DNA of 64,000 bases from Nitzschia sp. pyKryTriq1 (Eukaryota; Bacillariophyta; Bacillariophyceae; Bacillariales; Bacillariaceae), in assembly GCA_956465555.1 (NCBI GenBank), contig OY101121.1:1016722-1080721 (forward strand), given 5' to 3'. This document shows, piece by piece, positions 19,215-29,867 of this stretch. The notes beneath the pieces are model-generated. The model made no database searches, was not told the origin of the DNA, and saw only the letters and a program-made list of their open reading frames with translations. Within the stretch, counting starts at the first letter, position 1. Every line of letters begins with the position of its first letter. Both the position numbers and the translations under genes were made by a program.

Positions 19215-22200
19215 ATGGAAGACGATCCTCCTCTGGAACCGGGCACCAAGGTGCTGGTGTCTCGTGCAGGCGAGCCTCACAATACGTTCGTTCCTACAGA
19301 AGAAGCAGGGACCGTATTGGGTGGCGGCTTGGAATATGCCACCGGTAGTGGCATCCTGCGGAACGATGGCATCCTCGTCAAGCTGCAGATCAGCAACACG
19401 CGTGGGATCTTTCCACCCGCTCAAGTGCAACGGATGGAGCCTCGTGGTCTGATGAGCAGTCCCATTCCTTCCCAGCGACGGTCGCGACGCGTGCGAGTGA
19501 CGCCCTCTCCTTCCATCCTGGAACAACTCGCGGAAGACACACCGGTGGAGATCTCGTCGGCAGCGGCGGCCCGTAAACGAAACCTGGACCAAGTGGATGA
19601 CGAGATGGGGGGAAACCAGACCGGTGTCGTCAAATCGTCCAAGTATTTTCATGGTGCAGTGGATGAGTCATCTACTACTACGAGCAGTAATAGCGAGGAG
19701 AATGCTAGCTCCGGCACTACCAGTACGGTGGCATTTCGAGTGCAGAAGGCTCCCTCGTCTTCTGCCAAGTGTGTCGAGTGCAAGCAGTCCATTGCCAAGA
19801 ATCTCCTGCGTCTGCAGCCGGCTTTGCATAAACGTGGTGGCTGGTACCATGTCGCGTGTGCCAAGGAATCCCTCTGTGACCAGATGCCAGCAACTACTAT
19901 TATTAATGACATGGAAGGTTTTTCCGAGCTCTCCTCAGCCGAGCAGCAGCTTCTACGCACTCAGCTAGGAGGTGGTAACGAAGACTCCTCTTTGGCAGCA
20001 GTGAACGTCATGGAAGTGGAGGAAAGTGAGGAGGTTGAAGATCCACCGCTAGCATCGCTAAAGAAGAATCCGACAAAGAAGAAAATGACCGCGGCAGTTG
20101 CGAAACGCAAGACGAGCGACGAACCAGACGAAGTGGAGGATGGGGTGCTCCGAGCATCTGACACGGACAGTGACGATCTAAGGGATATGCCCTATCGGGT
20201 GGAGTATGCTACTACTGGTCGAGCTACTTGTCGTGGTTGCGACGATCGCATCGCCAAGGGCTTGCTTCGTGTGGCAGAGCAGCCACTCTTCCGTGGCAAA
20301 CCGGGCTTTACGGTATACCGCCACCTCCCGTGCACCGTCTTTCCGGAAGAAATAGCACGGTTGCAGGATGTGGGTGGTTGGCGCCGTCTCAGGAAGGATG
20401 ATCGTGAGGCTGTGATCGAGCGAATTGAGAAAAGCAAAGTCTTGGTCGAGCAAGAAAACCAAGAGTTGCAACCAGACGAACTCGTCCAAGCAGGCTTCGA
20501 AGGGGAGATTCGATCACCGCCAAAGGGACTCACGGCCGGTCTACTTCCTTTCCAAGTGGAGGGGGTCTCTTGGATGGTCCATCAAGAACTTCATGTTCCT
20601 GAAATCCGAGGAGGGATTTTGGCAGATGAGATGGTACGTCAGCTTGAGTTGTTTTCTGTTTCACGTTGCCTGCTTGCCTGTACACTAAACAAAGCTTTGT
20701 CACTTTTGCTCACAGGGCATGGGAAAGACTCTCCAAACAATCACCACTATCCTGGACAACCGCCCCAAGTTACAATGGTCCGCACCAGGAGCTAAGCATC
20801 CTCCGGCGGCCACAGACTTGGAGTCTCGCCAGCGCGAAGAAAAATTGTGGACGGATAGCCTCGATACTTGGAAATTGGAGATGGAAAAATGCAACGTCCC
20901 GAAGAAACTAATCACGCAAAAAACAGGAAAGAAAGAAGCTCCCATGGGCGCTCGAGGTGGTACTCTTGTGGTCTGCCCTGTTATTGCGCTCTACCAATGG
21001 AGGGAAGAAATCAAAAAGTTCACAGAAGACAAAGCTCTGTCGGTCTGCTGTTATCACGGGCCCAACCGTGCGAAAGAATTTCCTCGTGAGCTGCTCTGCA
21101 AATATGATGTGGTGCTGACTACGTATCAAGTTATTGAGTCCGATTTTCGAAAGATGGTTTCACCCAACAAAGTAAAATGTCCTAACTGCGGCGGCGGCTT
21201 CCGCGTCGACAAACTAAAAGTACATCTCAAGTACTTTTGTGGTGAAAGTGCCCAGCGAACTGAGGCTCAAGCTCGTCAGCACCGTACAGCTGATCGACAA
21301 GGTCGCGGTGGTCGTGGAAACGGTGGTGGTGGCAAAGGCGGTAGTAACAAGAAGAAAAAGTCTTTCAAATCTAAGCCCAAGTCAAAGACGAAACAGGTGG
21401 CCAAGACTGTGGCCAAGAAAACTATCCGTGCCCGGAGGACTAGTGGATATGATAGCGATAGCGAATTATCGGTGAACGATAATCTTGACCTGGATTCTCC
21501 GAGACCAAGAAGGTCCGCTGCTGTATCGGCGTCAAAGAAGATGGCAGCGTCTGCAAAGCAGTGGGGCGACCAAGGGAACACTAGCGACTCAGATTCAGAT
21601 AGGTTTTCAGATGGTGGGGCTTCTAGTGGAGAGAGCAGCGATGAGAGTTCCGTCAAGGCTCCAAAGCGCAAACTGGCTCCATCCAAGGCGAAGCAGAGCT
21701 TGAAGCCCGTAGCGAAAAAAGGCAAGAAGAAGCCACTGTCAGATGACGATGATTCTTCCTCTGACGACGATTCTTCTAGCGACGATAGTTCCATTGTTGC
21801 TGCAAGGCAGAAACGGGCTCTTGTCCAGGCGAAGAAGCGCGGAAAACAAGGAGCGAAGACAGGCAAAAAGAAGCCACTCCCCGACGAGGATTCTTCCTCC
21901 GATGAAAGTAGTTCCGACGACCGTGACCCTCTTGAAGGCATCGATCTTGACAAGCTGATGAAAGAGGCAATGGAAGGATCGCGGGCGAGTGTGCTACATA
22001 CTATGTGTTGGTGGCGTGTTGTATTGGACGAGGCCCATATGATCAAGAGCCGTTCGAGTCAGACGGCTGCTGCCGCCTTCGCTCTAACTTCCATCCATCG
22101 TTGGTGCTTGTCTGGGACTCCCCTTCAAAATCGCGTTGGGGAGCTCTACTCTTTGATTAGATTTCTACGGATTGACCCTATGGCTCATTATTTTTGCCGA

Positions 22201-23834
22201 AAGGAAGGCTGTGACTGCAAATCTGTCCATTATCGAATGTTGAACGGAAAGTGTCTGGATTGCAACCATGGAACAATCCAGCATTTTTCCCATTTCAACA
22301 AACACGTGCTCAATCCAATCCAGCGAGCTGGCTATCAAGGCGACGGAAGACGAGCCATGATGAAATTGAAGAATGAGGTGCTCGACAAATCGCTTCTTCG
22401 GCGAACCAAGGAATCTCGAGCAGAAGACATGAACTTGCCTCCACGTATCGTCAACATCAAGACGTTGCGGCTACATCCAGTCGAAGAAGACTTTTACAAT
22501 GCTCTTTACACTCAAACGAAATCTTCCTTTGACGACTATGTAACGGAAGGCACTCTTCTCAACAACTACGCTCACATTTTTGATCTCTTGACCAAGATGA
22601 GACAGGTATGGACGCGACGACTCTTTTATCATAATCAAAGTGCATATTGCAGTTAACAACCCATACTCACACATCTCTGTTCTCGATTTTAGGCTGTGGA
22701 TCATCCGTACTTGATAGTCTTCTCCAAAAAGAACGCTGGAAAATTCTCTGCACCTGGTGCCCCTGCTGTCGCCAACGGCAGTACTGATTGCGAGCTTTGC
22801 GATGAACCGCCCACCGATCGGGTTGTCAGTTCTTGCTGTGGGGCGGCATTCTGCCGTAGTTGCGTTGCAGATTACATGTCCACAGCTCTGGAAAATCTTC
22901 AAGATGGTACCCGTTGTCCCAGTTGTAGAGCACCGTTCAGCATCGATATGAATCAAGAGAGCTCTGACATCGTGGACGACAGCACTCTCACTATCGGGAC
23001 TGGGAGCGCAACTGCAAACATGCCATCATTGAAGGATATGACACATGTTTCGAGCGGTTCTATTCTTCGCCGAATCAATCTGGCTGAATTTGCCACCTCT
23101 ACGAAAGTGGAAGCTTTGGTCCAAGAGCTCATTCAGATGAGGCAGCAGCGACCAGGTAGCAAGGCTTTGGTTTTCTCGCAGTTCGTGAATATGCTTGATC
23201 TCATCCGCTGGAGATTGCATTCTGACCCTTGCTTGCATGACCTTGGTCTTGGGGTGAGAATTATCCATGGTGGCATGAACGTACAATCGAGGGACGAAGC
23301 CCTGAAGGATTTTCGAGAAGATCATACAGTTCGTGTTCTTCTCATGTCGCTCAAGGCCGGTGGTGTTGCCTTGAATCTGACTGTTGCCAACGAGGCCTAT
23401 CTGATGGACCCATGGTGAGTTTACTTGATTTGCTTTCTCTTGATAGGGTGGCCCATGCTATTGTTACCGAGGTATGTTGAATATTCGATATCCTCAACTT
23501 AAACTGCATTGCCCCCCCCCCCCCCCCAAAAAAAAACACAGGTGGAACCCGGCTGCTGAAATGCAAGCCATCGACCGCACTCATCGCCTTGGACAATATC
23601 GTCCAATTCGAGCAGTCCGTTTCATTGCAGAAGGTACTGTCGAAGAGCGTGTTTTGCAGCTTCAAGAGAAGAAGCGCCTTGTGTTTGATGGCACTGTCGG
23701 CAGGTACGTGATTCGAATTGTACAAACTTTCTCTCCTCTTTTTTCAGCTTCTAACCTTATTTCATCTTGTTCACAGAGATGCCGCCTCCCTGAAAATGCT
23801 GACTGTCGAGGATATGAAAGCCATGTTCGCGTAA
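19215..23834 (+). CDS. RAD16-like SNF2 ATPase with RING finger and two PARP-type zinc fingers
   Basis: Five exons: 19215-20633, 20716-22605, 22693-23414, 23542-23703, 23777-23834; 1416 aa. Start chosen at ATG 19215 because the frame upstream has no ATG. Order: unknown N-terminus; two PARP-type zinc-finger-like modules (about residues 186-220, CVECKQSIAKNLLR...WYHVACA, and about 339-378, CRGCDDRIAKGLLR...YRHLPC); SNF2 ATPase half 1 with Walker A in DEMGMGKT (about 471-478, split by intron 1); a long Lys/Ser/Asp-rich insert containing a C2HC knuckle; DEAH box (about 911); CRKEGCDCKS...CNHGTIQH region; RING finger (about 1136-1180, CELCDEPP...CPSCRAPF); helicase C domain ([22 protein letters not shown]). 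RAD16/RAD5-type proteins act in nucleotide excision or post-replication repair, coupling DNA translocation to ubiquitin ligation. The 3' end lies 50 bp from the stop of the convergent channel gene. Confidence 0.9.
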
Positions 23835-23884
23835 AGTAATCCATTTATCTGATAAGTCAATAACTATAAGAATCGTGCACTTGA

Positions 23885-26462
23885 CTACTTGCCACAATTA
23901 CTACTACTCTGGGTGAACAGTCTCCGCAGTCCTTCCCTTTCGTCGATTTCTACGTCTGCATGCACTGCACGCAGTCTAGCGTAGTAGCCACCGGTGGTAC
24001 CAGTCTTTGTTCCCGTGATTTGGAAAGCGTTGAAGAGTGCTCTTTCCCCTTTTATGATGGCCTCTCCAGGAACAATATCTTCGTCATTGCGGCGTTTAAT
24101 CACTTCCAGTTGCTGCAGGAAGGCGTTGATGATAAACGCCATGACCAAGTTGTTGACCAAAATCACACCCAATACGTGAAAGGAAAGAAAGAAAAGCCTC
24201 ACCCACAAACCTCCTGTCACCGCCTCGAATCCAATCTCGCAGTTCGTCCAGTTGTTGACCACTAATAGGTTAAATAGTACATTCATCCCAGACATCATGT
24301 CATTAAAGTTGTTCGCCCAATAATCGTTGTCAGAAAAGGCGTTTCCTAAAATGACTTCCGACAAGGGATTTTCCGGGTCTCGGGTGATCAATCCACCGTA
24401 CAAAATCATTCCCATTGCCGCAAACCAATACATCAGGAAGAATAGCAGCATGATGACGTCCACAGCCGCTGGAAGGATCTCTGAAGTGATTTCGCCGAGC
24501 AACTGGAACTGAGGCACTATCATCAGAAGTCTTCCAAGTCGAAGGACTCGAGCCATAACGACAAATCGGATCAAACGACTGTCACTGTATGCATTGGGGT
24601 AGTAGACGTATGCTGTGGCAATCACAGCAGATACCGTAACGATGAAATCGAAAGTATTCCTCGTTGATTCCTTGTATCGCTTCCACCCTTCCACCATGAT
24701 CTTCAACAGGGCTTCCACGACGTATACACACGTAAAGATGGTCTCAATAAGCTCTTCCCATGTGTCGATGTGGCCATTCGAGTAGTGAGGGTTGAGGTCG
24801 ACCTGTTCACCGATCAATTCAGGATAGGACTGGATACCAATCAAGACAGCGTTGAGAAGCAGGATACAATCCAAGGTGTACTCAAAGTAGGTGGAGCGGA
24901 TTGCTGCGCATGATTGTTGATACCACGCGGATTCGTATGTTTTCGGGAAATAACGCTGGATAAAAGTGTGGTAGTCGGACTCCTTGGTGAACTCCAGCAA
25001 TAGAACACTGCCAAAGTCTTGAAATTCGTCCAGAGTGATAGTAGATGACCCATCCTTGTCCAAAAAGCCAAACAACAACTTTGTCTCATCCTCGGACAAA
25101 CGACGAATTTCAGGATAATCTTCATTCAAAATTAGAAAAAGTGCCATAATGGTATGCTGACCTACACGGCCAGTATTGTTTGGATCCATCAAGTGGAAGG
25201 CCTTGGTAAGACTTTCGTGCGCAATCTCCTTTCGGGCTTGCTTTCGTCCCTTAATGGCCTCATCGTATGCATTCACCACGCCAGCCAAAATCAGATTCAT
25301 GAGCAAAAAGAAGGATATGATCATATAGGAAACAAAGAAGATTGCCGAGAGTCGATTGTTGTTGTAGGATGGCATCATCACATCCGGATAGTTGGCGGTG
25401 GTCACACAGATCCACAGGGTCCAACACCCTTCAATCAAGTTCGAAAAGTCCCGCTTCCCTTGCTCGGAGTCGTAGAAGATGACTACACCAAACCAACCGT
25501 AAAAGACAATAAGAATAGCCAAAATAGACAAAATTGTGCCTGCATGAGGGAGCTGTTTGTTCCAATAACAGGATGAGTATATGCTATTTACAGTGCAGTT
25601 CGTGCCGCCTCGCCGACGAAGAACTCACCATCCTCACAAAAGAGTTCAGTTCCTTTTGGAAAGATTTCAAGATTGTACCAAGAAGCAATAGTCGAAAGAA
25701 TGGACTGAGCACTCTGTTCTTCACGCTTAAACCAAACACTAAGAAGGCTATCATTGACAGTCGAAACATTCGCACTTGACCCACGGATCCTGCCTGAAAG
25801 AAACGTCGCAAGTCTAAACCGTCCGCTCCAAACTCCAACAATAGAAAAAAGAAAATGATCCCAAGACAAAAAGCCTCAACAAACTCCGATTGTGTCGGGG
25901 TGAGCCACATGGATGAACTGTTGGGATAGAGCTGTACATGCGCAGTCCCGTCGACCGCAGTGCCCCTGGCCCTCAAAATAACGCCGCAAGTGCCGAAGTC
26001 GTCGATAGTGGTGGTGTCCTGTACGAGAGCCAAGTCCGTGTTATGCTGGCACCAAGAAGGAGGATCAAAAAATGATAAAAGAACCAAAGCCCAAGCTGTG
26101 GCGCGCATAACTCGAGCCATCCATCTAGAAGTAATGAGTCGTGAACACAAAAGCGAGATAAAATTCCGAATGGGTTGGTCTGGATCGGCGTACGGATCGT
26201 ACCAAGATTCATGAGATTTCTCCCCGAGCACCGCATCCCGAATTAAGTGGGCCGCGGGTCCAATGCCAAGATTTTTCAAGGCGTATTCACGCTCAGTCGA
26301 TGATAGGTGAGACATGAGGTGGTTGGTAATGGAATTTACTGACTCTCGAATCGATGACTCCGACGTCGTCAATGTCGATCCAATTCGTCCACTGTTTGGC
26401 CTCAACAGCGGATCATCTTCACTCGCCGTTCGCGTACTGCTCACATCTATAGAAGAGGCCAT
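23885..26462 (-). CDS. Two-pore cation channel (TPC-like) with EF-hands
   Basis: Exons 26462-25629 and 25552-23885 (76-bp intron), 833 aa from the first ATG. Two six-TM channel domains joined by a cytosolic linker, the TPC architecture. The first filter region reads CVTTANYPDVMMPSYNNN; TPC1/TPC2 usually have TANNPDVMMPAY, so one Asn is Tyr here. The linker carries an EF-hand pair: the first loop (DPNNTGRVGQHTI) lacks the last acidic ligand, the second (DKDGSSTITLDEF) is canonical. The second domain has an S4-like ARVLRLGRLLMIVPQ and filter NLLVVNNWTNCE, the VNN type. An acidic N-terminus has EDDPLLRPN, resembling an acidic dileucine lysosome/vacuole sorting signal. Likely a vacuolar, Ca2+-regulated Na+/Ca2+ release channel; selectivity not decidable by eye. 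Confidence 0.9.
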
Positions 26463-27784
26463 CGTCAAGCGAGCGCTTTGTCGTTTCAGATCTTCAGTTT
26501 GTGTTGATGCATGTCCCTATCGAAGTCTGCGCTTCGAACTTCGGAAAGTGAAGAATGAAGAACGAATTTGGATTTCTTGGTGTCTACAAGATACTCTGTG
26601 GTCTCCTGTACGGTAGCTACTGGTAGAGGGACTGGTACGCACCCCGCACAGTACCAGTACTGGTACGTGTACTGTACAGTAAATATTATACCAGTATTAG
26701 CGCGCGGGAAGAAGAATACAGTAGATCTTACTGTACTCAATCGGGGGAGGGGCACAAACAGGGGAAAGGGGGGCAAGGGATTGATAATACAATAGAAGGG
26801 TAGTACCACAGAGCTCTCTACTCTAGCTGGTAGGATGCCCTATTAAACCTACCTCAAACAGGTACCGTTGCGTTTTATTTTGAAAACCCATTTGTTCTTG
26901 ATGCAACGTCTATTGGGCGGTATGTTCTTTCTTTTGATTATTGTCCAGACGTTTCTGTCTCACATGTCTTTTAACTCTTTGTTTATTGCGTCTCTCCACT
27001 TCTCTCTAGCTTGTCCATTCCAATAGCTCGCCGTGACCCAAAGCTAGGCTTACCAAGTCGTCTTGGAGCCATTTGGCGAGGGGATGAAGTGAGGGGGTCT
27101 GAAGGGAATTGTCAAAATTTGCGTTCATTCTCGCGTTTGTCCTGTTTTCGTTCTGATCTGCCTTTTTTTTTCGTTTTTCTTTTGCAGGAACGAGTTTTAT
27201 GAGACCGGATGAGATCGATTTGAAAGTTTGGTTGTTGCAGATCCGATCCTGGTTGACTACTTCAAGGTCAAAGTTCTGCTGCAACTCTCCAGTAATTTGC
27301 GGGGGCTATGTTGCCCGGTGCTGTAGCACCAGCGGCCATGTCTGGGTTCAGCATTAAAACTATCTAAGCGTCTCTACTGCACGATAGCAGGGGTCGAACG
27401 ATATCAATCTGGACGAAACAAAGAAAGTGCCATCGTCATGGTCACTCTCTTGGCTGTTGCTTTCTTGCTTGGTGGATCGGCCGTTAGCCATTTGCGATGA
27501 CTGGCTGGCGTCCAATCCTCCGGTCGGCAATGCAAATCTCCGTCTGTCCGTCCCATCAAGCTCGCAACTGGGATCAAAAGCTCCTTCTGCCTCCGTCTGG
27601 CCGGCTGTCGAGCCACCGGGGCGATGATTCTTTTTAAAAAAATAACCCGTGAACCGTACTCGTACAGCACACAACCAGCCTCCTGCCTCCTGCCTCCTCC
27701 CTCCTCTTGACGACTCCTACTTCGTACTTCGTAATCAATCGACAATTCTCTATTGCAAGTAGGGTTTGGAAGTAGCCTAGTCTA
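26463..27784. other. Divergent intergenic region
   Basis: About 1.3 kb between divergent channel and UBA3 genes. Short open frames here show no motif. GTAC-type words lie at 26610-26690 and a CCTCCTG array at about 27680-27705; a short hairpin (GGTGCTGTAGCACC, 27320-27333) is visible. Confidence 0.5.
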
Positions 27785-29397
27785 ATGGCTGACGTCTCAA
27801 TGGGCAAACGTTCTTTAGAGGAGATGACAAAAGAAGCACAGAAAGCGGAGGAACCAATGGTGAGTCGTCGTCGCGGCCGTCGAAAGATCGCCTATGTTCG
27901 TCGAGACAATAATTTTGTGGTCTGACACCTCATTCCGGTTGCCTTTTTGGTTTCAGGATGTGGACCAACCAGGCTCGGCGGTTTCATCCATGAGCAGAGG
28001 GAGTCTGCTGACACTTTTGAGCCGTCCGTCGCCCTTTGCCAACGAAACTGGGGCACTGCCGATCGGCGAATTTGAGCCAACTGCCAAGTTTGGACCCGAC
28101 GTGGCAACATCAGATCTTCCAGCCACTCCTCTGGCGACATCAAAGGTGCTTGTAGTTGGTGCAGGAGGTCTAGGGTGCGAGCTTTTGAAAGATCTAGCCA
28201 TGTCGGGGATCCCGGATGTGCACGTCATCGATTTGGATACCATTGATGTTACCAACTTGAATCGACAATTTCTGTTTCGTCAAAAAGACGTGGGTTCCTC
28301 TAAAGCGAAGGTGGCAGCTCAATTCATCAATGAAAGATGTCCTTGGATGAGGGTAACGGCACACCATGGTATGATTCAAGACAAGGAACCTGCCTTCTAC
28401 GCCTCGTTCAATTGCATCCTTTCTGGTCTGGATAACGTCGAAGCTCGTCGGTGGCTCAATGCGACTGTATGTGGACTAGTTCAAGTAGACGAAGATGGTG
28501 ATCCTGATCCTTCTACTATTATTCCGATTATTGATGGGGGTACCGAAGGGTTTTCTGGACAAGCGCGTGTGATTTTGCCCAGGGTTACCAGTTGCTTCGA
28601 ATGCTCCTTGGACGCGTTCCCACCCCAACGTAATTTCCCATTGTGTACGATTGCTGAAACGCCTCGACGACCAGAGCATTGTATTGCTTATGCATCCATC
28701 TTGGAGTGGCCGAAACAGTTTCCAGAAAAGAAAATGGATAAAGATAGTGCTGAAGATATGACGTGGGTGTATGAGACAGCACTCGAACGTGCGAAAAAGT
28801 ACAACATTTCGGGGGTCACTTATATGCTTACAATGGGAGTTGTCAAGAATATCATTCCTGCTGTGGCGAGCACTAATGCAATTGTATCGGCTGCATGTGT
28901 CGGAGAAGCGGTGAAACTCCTCACGTTCATGTCACAGAACCTGAACACCTACCACATGTACATGGGCTCTCAAGGTACGTAAGAACATCCTTTCTCTTTT
29001 CGTTTCGCACGGAAAATTCAGGTCGCCTTGAAGGCTCATCAATCCTCCCTGCCGTTGTTTTGCTCTAGGTGTTTATACACACACATTCGTGTACGAGCGA
29101 AAGGAAGATTGCCCGGTTTGTACGCAAACGGTTCGAAAGATCACACTCCACAAGGACGAAACCTTGAATCAATTGATCCAACAGCTCTGTGAAGGCGACT
29201 TACGCCTCAAATCTCCAAGTTTGACAACCACCAACAGGACATTGTACATGCAAAAACCTCCTGCTCTCGAAAAGGCAACTCGTGTCAATCTAGACAAGGC
29301 GGTCTCGTCGCTGGTGGCATCCGGCGAAGAAGTGACAGTGACCGATCCTGTCGTTCAAAACATCAACCTGGCCCTTTCTATTTCCTTCACTCCCTGA
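27785..29397 (+). CDS. UBA3: NEDD8-activating enzyme E1 catalytic subunit
   Basis: Exons 27785-27859, 27957-28974, 29069-29397 (introns 97 and 94 bp), 473 aa, close to the usual UBA3 length. Adenylates NEDD8/RUB1 and carries it as a thioester before transfer to UBC12 for cullin neddylation; works as heterodimer with APPBP1/AXR1. Evidence: ThiF-type nucleotide-binding motif [17 protein letters not shown] (about residues 92-108), NLNRQFLFR with the adenylation Arg, [11 protein letters not shown], CxxC zinc pairs (CFEC; CPVC at the start of exon 3), and the catalytic Cys in [18 protein letters not shown] (about Cys255). The C-terminal ubiquitin-fold domain that docks the E2 follows (about 385-473). 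Exon 3 begins at GVYTHTF; all introns have consensus GT..AG borders. Confidence 0.95.
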
Positions 29398-29867
29398 AAT
29401 TAAAAGCTTTCCTTAGAACCACTTTTGTTCATCGACTCAGATCACAATAGAGAACATTAGTAGGGGTACCTCTGGAGAGGTGTACTTGTACAATACCGGT
29501 ACAAGTACCGGAACTCACTCCGCGAGAGGAGAGAGCCGAATGATCGACGACTTAAGACGGCGACGACTCGCACGACTTGTTCGAACTTCGGGCGGAGACC
29601 GACTGTGCCTTTTGACTACTTTGATCGAAACCTCAAGCGGTCGCATGCCAGACTGCTACACGATACTACGTAAAGAATATTCAATGAGCTGTGATCGACT
29701 GAGCACCAACCACGAAAGATTTCCGTAATTTTTGATGTTTGTCACAATGACGATGATGGATAGGGACATGGGACATATCTTATCAGTATATGTGAGACGT
29801 GAGACAATGTCCAAAAGCATAAACATTGTAAGATTCAGTTTTCAGGGCAATCATCCAAAACGGCGAC
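29398..29867. other. Intergenic
   Basis: About 470 bp between UBA3 and the first PRORP gene. A TACCGGTACAAGTACCGG pair sits at about 29494-29511. No gene seen. Confidence 0.6.

Noticed and set aside
21276-22046. 256-aa minus-strand open frame rich in Ser and Glu/Leu
   Set aside because: Shadow of the Lys/Ser/Asp-rich insert of the RAD16-like gene on the plus strand; no motif of its own.
23415-23541. Frameshift or pseudogenisation at the poly-C/poly-A run in the RAD16-like gene
   Set aside because: The run lies inside a 127-bp intron with consensus borders; splicing restores [12 protein letters not shown] exactly.
27320-27333. Hairpin GGTGCTGTAGCACC as a possible tRNA or terminator
   Set aside because: Too short and without tRNA A/B boxes; no convincing tRNA or rRNA gene was seen anywhere in the window.
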